Assembly (NCBI GenBank): GCA_039654915.1
Contig: CM077594.1
Coordinates: 111,800,893 to 111,864,892 of the forward strand
DNA length: 64,000 nt
Source: Aquilaria yunnanensis
Lineage: Eukaryota > Streptophyta > Magnoliopsida > Malvales > Thymelaeaceae
Direction of reading: 5' to 3'
Shown: in pieces, positions 55,067-64,000 of the stretch
Numbering within the stretch: the first letter of the stretch is position 1
Layout of the letters: the number at the start of each line of letters is the position of its first letter
The notes under the pieces: model-generated
Told to the model about the DNA's origin: nothing
The model's database searches: none
Seen by the model: the letters and a program-made list of their open reading frames with translations, nothing else
Program-made: the position numbers and the translations under genes

Positions 55067-58000
55067 TGCAGGAGAGTCTGATCCTCGCCGCTCTGATCAC
55101 TGTAATTGCCGTGGCTGCTTCTCAACCAGACGACACCGAGCGATGGCAGGTTCTAACCAAGCACAACTTTTCCTCCCAGATCCGTCTCTACCCCAACATC
55201 ATCCTTCTTGTCACTGTTCCTTGTAAACAATCTGTCTCGGCCTGTGTTCTATTATTTTTACGAACTCTGACCATAGAATCTAAATCGGGACGAAAGGAAC
55301 AACTTTTACAGGGTGTGGAGAGTCCAGATCCCTCCTGAAGGCACTTTCCCGTTACGTTTCCAGCCGGACCACTGACTTTGGCGGCCTGAAGCTGATGGTT
55401 GTCTACCGGAATGCAGACAGGATGCTCACCGACGCCATTGGCGCGACCGAGGAAATTGCTGTTTTCTTCTACCACCATTCTTTGCCTTACAAGTACACAG
55501 GAAGGCTTCGAGCTCGTACTATATTGACTTCAGTTTATCATGTTCTGTCAGCTTCGCCAGAAGAGCTTCCTCTTAAGATGATCGACTCTCCCAAAGACTT
55601 GGAATTGTTTTTGGACTCCACTGACAAAGCGGTGCTTCTAGGGGAATTCTGTGGCTATGCGTCTAAATTGCTGTCCAAGGTCAAAAAGAATGGGACTTAT
55701 AATGAGTCGTTTACAGGTCAGTATATAGATTTTGTTGCTCGGATGGCATATTTTGGGAACACAATGTCAGCTCGAGTTGGAGATGAAATAAGAACTCTAC
55801 CCAAGAAATGCTGCATTAGCTGAAGTTTTGGTTGTGGTGGTGGGTGTATGGTTTAGGGTCCAGGGGCTGGATAGGATTTAAAATATGCTGGAAATGAGGA
55901 AAACAGATAGAGGAAAGGATACAAAAACCCTGGACATCACATCCAAGGGACCCTAAGCATTACATCTAGGTCATAACTCAATCCAAAAAAGGATAAAGCT
56001 CTCCTTTCTTCCCCCGAAATAGTCAAGTGTGCCTATTATTGAATAAATTATATGCTATATGAAGCTTTAGAAGCCCTACTCTTTCTACGATTCAGACATA
56101 TACAATAGGACTTGGAGAACTAGCACAAGCACTTAAATAGCTCCTGGACAAGAAAAGATCACTAAATAGACTCAAAACGAGACGCCCTAGATAAATTCTG
56201 TAATTCCTTGCAAACCTGAACAATTACCAGAATATCTTTACTTTTTAAATAAATATAAGGTAAACTAAATTAGGCTCGACTCCTCCTAAGAACTCAATAA
56301 TAAATATATAGGTAATGGCATGAACAAAGAATCATAATCGATAGTCCTATGCCATTCTAATATTGTAATGGTATTGATGTATATGCCTGTATTCTTCATC
56401 ATCCTTCTAGTAGTTGGCTTTCATTGATCGTTTTCATTTTCATCCATTATTTTCTTCTTTGTCTTTTTAAAGGTTATCTGAGGTTAAGTGTCCGGATTGT
56501 ACTGATAATAAATTTATTCTAGATGTTTTCAGCATGGGTTTCACCAAGAACACTGATAGGATGCTGATGTCTGGAGGAGAGGATAGCCAAAAGGTTGTGT
56601 GTAGTCTCATTGCTTAATGTTGTTGGGATCACTCGACAGTGGTCATCCAATGGAAGAACAATAAAGATGCTCGATTAGAGCTCAAGACCTTTGAGGCCAT
56701 CCTTTGTTCTTGTAGTCCATGCTTCTCAACATTTTATAAAATGCACGCTCCTTTATGTTCCCATTTGGGTCTTTCTTTTTTTCACCAGGGATCAAAAAAC
56801 AGGGACCTCAAGTGCAGTGCTGAAACGGGTTTCTCCAAGATTCCCTGGCTTCAAGAGTTTAGCTCTATGGATAGTACTGCTTCTTCGGGGAAGATGGAGT
56901 ATATGAGTGTTGGGCGGAGCTGTACCTTTGAAGACTTTCAGCGATTTGACAAATTCTTTTCAAAATTCATCACTGTTACTAGAGAGTTCTTCCTGCCCCC
57001 TGAAAGTCACAGATTTGGCCTTGTTTCCAATAGGTCATTGCTTGCACCTCTTGGTGTTGGAGATCCCAGTTCCTGGTTGATTGTGCATTATGTAAATGGG
57101 TGTCCAGGCTGTTTAAGGACTCTCAAAGACGTTGATGACCTGAGAAATGCTCTTCAGAAGGGCAATTCCTTTGTTACAGAGGTAAATCATTTTTTGCATG
57201 TCGTCCAAAACTTAATGGGAAAATTTTTCTACCTTAGTAGGCACGCTTTATATGGAACTCATGCCCTACTAGTATTCAGCGATCTCATTTTGTGCATGAT
57301 CCAGTACTTGTTGGATGATTTGGATCCCTAATTTGAGCAGGAACAATTTTTGCGCATTTTGCTTTCCTTTTCGGCTTCTCTAGCAATATGTTTTCACTTT
57401 CAATCAATTGACTAAGCATTAATCTCTAAGTACTAGGGGTACTTTTTTGGGTTGTGGAATGTTTATATTTTGATGTTTCATTCGGCCCTAGCTTGCCTTT
57501 AATAATTTTTCTTACAAACTACTTATAATTGTAGCTAGAGGCTGATAGTCAGGACATTCAGCTAACTTTGCCTGCAAACCAGCCATCAGTTATTCTTTTT
57601 GTGGATAGATCATTAGACTCATGGGAGACAAGGATAAAGAGTAAAGAAGCTCTGGATGCTTTTAGAGAGCTAGCCAGTCAACATAAGATGTCAGATCAAA
57701 TGACTTCATTAAGTAACTCCTCACTCCATGCTCACCAAATATCAAAGCATACATCAGGACATCCCAGATTAAAGCTATCCCCTGAAGATCTGAAGATTAA
57801 ATTGAAGGAGAAGATGTCAGTCATGATAATAAATGAGGACAAGCATGTTCCACTAGACAATTTAGCTTCAGATTTACAGGGTAGTCCTATGCATGAGATC
57901 TTGACATATCTTTTAGATCAGAAGAAAGAAGCCAAATTAAGCTCACTTGCAAAGAAATTAGGTTTTCGCCTTTTATCTGATGATGTTTCGATCAAGGCAG

Positions 58001-61000
58001 AAGAGATGCTCACATCAGAAACACCTGGTCAGTCTAATGAAATCTTGTCATCATCAACTGAGGGAGGCCTTCCTAGAGATGTTCATTTTGAGAACGAGCA
58101 GTTGCCACAAAAAGTGAGTGCATCCACTGTTGGACATGATCAAAATTCAAAACTTGTAGATGCTGAATGTTCTTCTAATTACAATCAAGGCCAGGTTAAT
58201 TTTTTGGATGCAACAAATGAAGGATCGGTAGTAGCAGAGCCTGATTTTGTGACAAATCTGGAGCTTGAAACAGCTGATGATCTGAAGGTGGAAGATGCTT
58301 TTCTAGAGGGGAATTTGCATCAGCTGCAGCTTCCTTTGAAAGCTTTTAGGGCCACTTTCTTCTTTTCTGATGGGAATTATCGGTTACTTAGGACTCTGAC
58401 TGGTGGGGCAATAGTTCCATCCTTAGTGCTAGTTGACCCCAACCTGCAACAGCATTATGTGTTCCCAAAAGAGACAAAATTCAGCCATTTATCGCTCTCT
58501 AAATTTCTTGATGAATTCTTGAATGGAAGCCTTATTCCATATCAACAGTCTGAGACTACTCATCATATCCCTCAAAAAGCTACTCGAACACCATTTGTTA
58601 ACTTGGATTTCCATGAGATGGATCCCATCCCTCGAGTCACAGCCCATACATTCTCCCAGCTTGTTTTGGGTGTCAATGAAACATATAAAGAAAATGCTGA
58701 ATATGCCAGGATGGAGGATGTTGTAGTACTTTTTAGCAATAGTTGGTGTGGTTTCTGCCATAGAATGGAATTGGTTGTTCGTGAAGTTTATCGAGCCTTG
58801 AAGGGCTACATGGAGATATTGAATAGCAGGTCTGAAAAAGAGCAAGCAGAGTCTAGTGGTACTCCTGTAAAGCTGCCACAGATGTATTTGATAGATTGTA
58901 CGTTCAATGATTGCAGTTTGATCTTCAAGTCAATGAACCAGGTTTGTTGTAAATCCATGCTCAGAATGCCTCCTTCAACTATGGCTTATTTACCTTTTTT
59001 TTGGTTTTACAGAACTGTGGCTTATTTATCTAGTTACTCATTTTAATGTTCCATGAAGCATTGTGATTCCTTTTCCTCCAAAAGTCTACAAAGTGAGTGC
59101 TGTAATGTATAAGCACATTCACATGGAAAACATGCATCTAAAGGAAAACAAGTAACAGTGGACCCAAAACTCCAAATTCCTCATTTTTCTGTATCTTGTA
59201 ATCTGTCTTGTTAAAATTTGGGAAAAGGAAATATACAGCTGAGGGCAAAACCAAATATGTTGCAGCTCTTGATGGGGAGGAGCGATTACGTTACTAGTTT
59301 TACCTGCTTTTCTTTCTCCTCCATTTTCTTATAAACTCTTTTGAAATTGCAGAGGGAAGTCTATCCTGCCTTGGGCTTGTTTCCAGCAAGAAGCAAGAAA
59401 GTTATCTTATATGAAGGAAATTTGGCAGTGGCTGATGTAGTCAAATTTGTGGCTGATCATGGAAGTAATTCACACCACCTCATTGATGAGAAGGGTAAGA
59501 CTTACTTTCCTGCCATACATTACTGTCTATTTCTTGACAAGTCTTAGGCTTGGCTATAACCAAACTTTGATGTGTTGGAATATTTAATTGTCTGTTCCTC
59601 GTAAAGGAAACTATATGTGGGGATGTTTTTACCAGCACTCACAGCCAATTTATTGGGTGAAAAAGCCTCACAGCATCCAACATTCACAGCTCTGGAGGCT
59701 ACCGTGGAAAATGCCTGAGGTCAACCAAAAAGGAAACTAAAAAGAACATTACGGTGAACTTTTTACTGTAGATTGTCCTGGTTGTGGGCTGTTTCAGCCT
59801 GCGGTTGGAGGCCTGGATCTTTGAGTGAGCTTTGGGCAAGTTTTTGCGCCCAGTGTTTTCAGCCCAGAAATTTTTGTGCTAAAATTACATGTATATGCTA
59901 AATAGGGTAAATAACACCCGTTATCCCTAAACTATACCAATGTTGCTTAATTATCCTGAAACTATCAGATGTTCTACCAATCGTCCTCAAACTATTTAAT
60001 TGTTGTTATTTCGTCCTGCCATCAACTAAACCGTTAAAGATGGATGAAAAAATGACATGACTGCTAATGTCGCATGAAAAAATGACGTGGCTACTGATGT
60101 GCCATCACTTTTTCATCTATCTTTAATGGTTTAGTTGCCGCAAGGATGAAATAGTAATAATTAAATAGTTTGAGGACACTTGGTGTAATGGTTGATAGTT
60201 TCAGGACGATTAAGCAATATGGGATATAGTTTAGGGACAATTTGTGGTATTTACCCTACTAAATATGAGTTTGTGAAATACTTTAGATCTACTGTGCCAC
60301 CCGCTCTGCTGACCATGTTCTGAGCTCATGATGATGAACCTGCTTTCAAAGTCAGACACCCTATTATTACCTGTGATATTTCTTTGCTTGCCACAGAACA
60401 TTAATGCCATTTGTTTTTGTTCCCAAAAATTGAAAGAAAGTATATTTTTTCCCAATAATATTTGTGCCCTAACAGGAATTATTATATGGATGAAAGCTGA
60501 AAATGGAGGCAGGAATAAAATTTCAACCAAGCACTCACCAGAAACCGCATGTGACGAGGAACCTTGTACAGCTGGGGACAGATTCAATGTTCATTTGAAA
60601 GATGATACCCTGAAAAGAGTTGGCAAGCAAAGTCATGGCCGATCTCTGAAATATGAAGGCTCAGTTGCGACCACATCTGCTGTGGTGGTTGGTTCCATCG
60701 TCATAGCAACCGAACAACTTCTTAATGCACCTCCATTTGATAAATCCATGGTACTTGTTGTGAAGGCAGATCAACATGTTGGCTTTCAGGGGTTAATTTT
60801 CAACAAGCATATTAGGTGGGACATCGTGCAGCTTGGAGAGGGCCTAGAGTTTCTAAAGGAGGCGCCCTTGTCTTTTGGAGGTCCAATCATATTGCCTGAA
60901 ATGCCGCTGGTCTCTTTAACAAGAAGAATTGGTCGAAATCAATATCTGGAAGTTCTACCAGGTGTTTATTTTCTTGATCAGCAGGCAACGTCTGCAGAAG

Positions 61001-61152
61001 TGGATGAATTGAGGGCAAGAAACGATTCTGTGACTGACTACTGGTTTTTCTTGGGTTACACTGGTTGGAGCTGGGACCAGCTGTTTCATGAGATTGATGA
61101 TGGTGCTTGGACTATGAGCGATGAGGAGAGCTTGCGATGGCCTTCCAACTGA
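55066..61152 (+). CDS. Secretory thioredoxin-fold protein with C-terminal AlgH/UPF0301 (DUF179) domain
   Basis: Exons: 55066-55222, 55312-55716, 56523-56593, 56789-57181, 57535-58941, 59353-59494, 60476-61152 (TGA); all junctions are GT-AG and in frame, about 1083 aa. The N-terminus MQESLILAALITVIAVAASQ is a likely signal peptide, pointing to the ER or secretory path. A first thioredoxin-like domain has PWCGES around residues 52-57 (one cysteine only). A CPGC pair lies near residue 316. A second thioredoxin motif, SNSWCGFCHRME, near residues 744-755 has both redox cysteines. From about residue 931 to the end is an AlgH-like domain (GSIVIATEQLL, GFQGLIFNKHI, SFGGPI, DYWFFLGYTGWSWDQL). The same order occurs in Arabidopsis At3g19780-type proteins, whose function is not established. 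A start at the GTG two bases earlier is unnecessary; this ATG begins the signal peptide. The small exon 3 (DVFSMGFTKN) is the least certain join. Confidence 0.88.
55717..56522 (+). other. Intron 2 of the thioredoxin-AlgH gene
   Basis: 806 bp, AT-rich, with canonical GT...AG. The last 60 bases before exon 3 contain an open frame (LSEVKCPDCTDNKFIL) that reads into exon 3, but its acceptor would not keep frame with exon 2. I see no mobile element. Confidence 0.6.
59495..60475 (+). other. Intron 6 of the thioredoxin-AlgH gene
   Basis: 981 bp containing a 352-bp MITE (59905-60256). The remainder is unremarkable. Confidence 0.75.
59905..60256. mobile_element. Mutator-type MITE in the last intron of the thioredoxin-AlgH gene
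   Basis: The two halves form one long imperfect palindrome. The left end is GGGTAAATAACACCC...CCCTAAACTATA and the complement of the right end GGGTAAATACCACAA...CCCTAAACTATA; inner blocks (ATCGTCCT, AACCGTTAAAGAT, ATGACGTGGC) also pair. The flanks TGCTAAATA (59896-59904) and TACTAAATA (60257-60265) agree at 8 of 9 positions. A TA duplication of mariner type is the alternative. The transcript could fold into a long hairpin. Confidence 0.85.
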
Positions 61153-62770
61153 CCATCTTCTTGTCCCTCCCTTACCCCTTCGTTGTCCAGCTGACTTATC
61201 GCAGCCAAAAAGTGATCATTTCACATAAATCTTCCTTTCTTCTTTTCCTCCTTTTGACCACTATAGAAGAAATTGTTAAGAGTTATAAAATTTCCACAAT
61301 AAGCGTGTAAATTCTTGTAACTGGATGCTTCTTAAAAGAGTTTCAAAAGACTCTTTTGCAATTTGGATGGAGAGTTCATTGATTTTGATAAACAAGTGCT
61401 CATAGACAGAGGAAGGTCTCTTGGTGTTACGAACACAAATGTGAAACGGTGGGTAGAGAATGCTACATCAGGCAAGAATCTATAACAGCCCTTGACAACT
61501 CTTAACAGCCTCGCTATGTTGGCGATCCTCGCCAACTTCTGCCTAGCTGGCAGGTTCTGTTACTTGGGAAAGACGCAGCAGTAGATTACAAGCACTGCTA
61601 GGATTGTATCAATTTTCAATTGAATATGGAATGAAATATTTTCTCTGTTATTCTCTCTTCCTCCCTTTGAACTTCTTCTTCTGGATCTTCTCCTTCTTGA
61701 ATTCTCTACTTCCTCTCTAATTTCTTCTTCTTCCCTCTGATTTTCTTCTGCCGGTTTGATCTGCAAGTTGTGCCAAATTTCGGTGTGTAACACTCGGCTG
61801 GCCCTCAGTCTCGCTCCTTTTGCCTGCATTCAACTGGGGAAGGGGAGGACGCTCCCCGAATTGTTCGCGAAAGTCGGAAGATTTATATTGTAATTGTTAG
61901 TTTTTTTTTTCTTTTGAATGGTAAAGAAAAATATTATTACAAGTGAATAAAATATAAATCCTTAATTCCGGAAAGATACTGAAATAAATCCCCCAGTACT
62001 CCCCACAAGGTACATCTAATCCCAAAACATAAGGTATAGAGATCTGAAATCCTTTACTATTCTCTATCCTTAAAAACAAAACATTCCTCATTAACACTAA
62101 ATGATTACAATCTTTATCACCCAGAATCACAACACTCAAGACCCTAAGAAGTAGAATAAAATAAAACATCTAATCTTTAAACACTCATTATAATTTTTTT
62201 AAATCACATTTCAACGCCAATCATTTTATCTTTAGTCCTAACTTTTTTACTTTAAATGTGATCTACAATTAATCTATTCAATGTCATTTTTAGTTTTGAT
62301 GTACATTTAAGCGTTGTGAAAGATTAGCGCGTTGATAGTACTACATTTTAGCATTTTTAAATACAAGCGGGCCCAACCTGCATTCTAGTAACAATTACCA
62401 TGCATGCCATTCTCTTGGATTCTTCCTAATGTAATCTATTTCACTTATCAGACGGTACGCAGAAAAGAGGAAATGAATATAGCCAAAATACTAAATAGAC
62501 CACTCATGTTTTGCTCTGTGGCTCAATTATGCAGCAAGCTTTTATTTTTTTTTCCAATTAAACCACTGAAGTTAATAAATGTAACCAAATCGCTCCTTAT
62601 AGTCTTTGAATTGTGCCAATATTACCACTAGACCAATAAATGGGTAGAATATGCTGTTAAATGAATAAATGCAGGCATATTCCTTATAATGGAGTTGATG
62701 CCGAAAAAAAGGAAAAATAAAACCACAACCTTATGCCCCTACCTAATCAATTTTAATTTGCTTGTCTCCC
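61153..62770. other. 3' flank and intergenic DNA
   Basis: After the stop codon there are A/T-rich 3' UTR-like sequences; AATAAGCGTGTAAATTC near 61300 is a possible polyadenylation region. A polypurine/polypyrimidine zone at 61640-61760 (TTCTTCTTC, complement GAAGAAGAA) resembles a retroelement or gene leader but has no partner. The rest, to 62770, is AT-rich without a supported feature. Confidence 0.5.
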
Positions 62771-62775
62771 TTAGG

Positions 62776-62853
62776 TGTTAAAATTCGCAAAGGACCACCA
62801 TCCTTGCTTGAATTTGCTTCAGACAAACCATTACAAGGTGCAATATCGTTGTA
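62776..62853 (+). other. Short coding-like fragment of unknown origin
   Basis: After TCTCCCTTAG, a good intron-acceptor context, the frame reads GVKIRKGPPSLLEFASDKPL and ends AISL before TAA. The composition is protein-like and AT-poor relative to the surroundings. I do not recognise it; it could be the last exon of a decayed gene or a captured piece. Confidence 0.3.
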
Positions 62854-64000
62854 AATTTTCTCATCCTCCGCACTTTTCTTGTACAAACAACTCCTAAATA
62901 CCAGCAAAATAGAAGAGATGTTTTGTGAAACTTCACTGCTGATATTCTGTCTCCAAAAACATCAGGGCAACAAAAACAAGTGAAAGAAATTACTGATCAG
63001 GACAAATATTCTATGCTTTTTATTATGCAAATTAATGTGGTTAAGAAAATTCCTTGTAAATGGATTTTTTTTTTCTCATCAAAATGCCGGCCCCCCTTTT
63101 CTTTTTTACTTTTGTGGCTATTCTACCTTCTCCAGCGTTCATCATCCGGTTCTATATCTTGTTGCCCTATGCCTCTTTTTTGTCCGCATCACTTAGCGAG
63201 CATCGTTCGCAAGGCATATACTGGTAGTGCGCGGTCATCTTCTACAACCAATCGCTAGCTCTTCACAGCAGATTCAAGTGTTGGTGGTGGTTTTTGGCGG
63301 AGTATCGGCTTGGTCGACCTTGTCAAAACTTACAACCCGAGTTCGACTCGGTGGCCTTTTAGGCTGTGTCTGGTTCCGAACGGTTCGACGACAACAAGAA
63401 GGTTGGCGGTGCTTGGATCGGTAGGTTTCCACCGTTTTGGTGGCTAAAAGGGTGAAGGACGAAGACAAAAACGTGGTATTTGTAGCAAGAAGACGTAATG
63501 GGCCCTTTGAAAATTCGGCTTAATGCCGACATAGGTTGTTTAAAGTTTAAGTTTGTGATTTGAATTATAGAATACACAATAGTTGCATATATAATTGACT
63601 ATGTCTCCAGCAAATTTAACGGGAGAGACATGATTGAGCTAAATATCTTTTAACTTCAGTGGTTTTTACGTTATTTTTACCATAATTTATTATTTCTAGC
63701 TGTATTTGCTTAAGATGATATATATATATATATGCTGGATACACGACTACATTCGGCTTGGTTGATAGCAACCTCCCATAAAAGTCCTAAAAAGGGTAAA
63801 TTTTATTTATATATTAAGTTTGCCCAAGTAAGTTTTCTTTACCTATTTTATTTGCTCTCACACACAAACGCATTTATTAATCTCATTTAAATATGATCGA
63901 CCATATGGTGACCTTCACTCTCTAATTTACTATCAATTTAAAAATTTTATATATATTTGACATAGTGTTTTACCAACACTAGAAGGCTATATATTTGAAC
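62854..64000. other. Intergenic DNA to the window edge
   Basis: A moderately GC-rich patch (63090-63480) has only short overlapping frames on both strands. A (TA)n run is at 63717-63733 and the last 300 bases are very AT-rich. I can support no gene here. Confidence 0.6.

Noticed and set aside
56462..56522. Extension of exon 3 of the thioredoxin-AlgH gene to the left
   Set aside because: The frame is open into exon 3, but the AAAG acceptor there would put exon 2 and exon 3 out of frame.
58489..58845. Antisense frame across exon 5 of the thioredoxin-AlgH gene
   Set aside because: It mirrors the sense coding sequence and has no recognisable domain.
1..64000. CRISPR arrays, rRNA, tRNA genes and bacterial operons
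   Set aside because: No evenly spaced repeat array or RNA gene was seen; tRNA-like words are the primer sites of LTR elements.

Overview
This window is nuclear DNA from a flowering plant, most likely a eudicot. The evidence is two plant-type genes with GT-AG introns, and Ty1/copia and Ty3/gypsy elements with initiator-tRNA-Met primer sites, TRIMs, hAT and Mutator-type elements. All coordinates, splice sites and repeat comparisons were read by eye; no alignment was run.

Region 1-42984 (+ strand) is one gene cut by the left edge: the Deg/HtrA-family protease DEG7. Twenty-three exons give about 989 codons. The 22 introns make it about 43 kb because most large introns hold mobile elements: a Mutator-type element and a possible solo LTR in intron 4; a Mutator-type MITE and a gypsy element interrupted by a copia element in intron 5; a TRIM in intron 9; a Mutator-type TIR element interrupted by a very young copia element in intron 12; a copia element in intron 14; and a copia element (with a TRIM inside its LTR) plus a small hAT element in intron 19. 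All exon joins keep frame with canonical sites except intron 15, which begins CT where GT is expected.

Region 43416-50750 is two same-orientation hAT transposons of one family, 51 bp apart. The first has an almost whole transposase broken by one indel and one stop. The second is badly decayed and carries a third, non-autonomous hAT with a perfect 8-bp duplication. Region 50759-54000 is relic retroelement DNA: a gypsy LTR-like stretch and a LINE fragment.

Region 54001-61152 holds the second gene (+ strand, 7 exons, about 1083 aa): a secreted or ER-type thioredoxin-fold protein with a C-terminal AlgH/UPF0301 (DUF179) domain. Two related Mutator-type MITEs lie directly upstream, the nearer duplication ending 74 bp before the start codon, and the start codon overlaps a minimal AUG-UGA upstream ORF. 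Another MITE is in its last intron. The rest, to 64000, is AT-rich intergenic DNA without a gene I can support.

I found no new enzymatic system. The main points of interest are the nested element stratigraphy inside a housekeeping gene, an LTR-identical but coding-dead copia element, the hAT family with its non-autonomous relatives, the abnormal DEG7 splice donor, and the MITE/uORF arrangement at the second gene's start.
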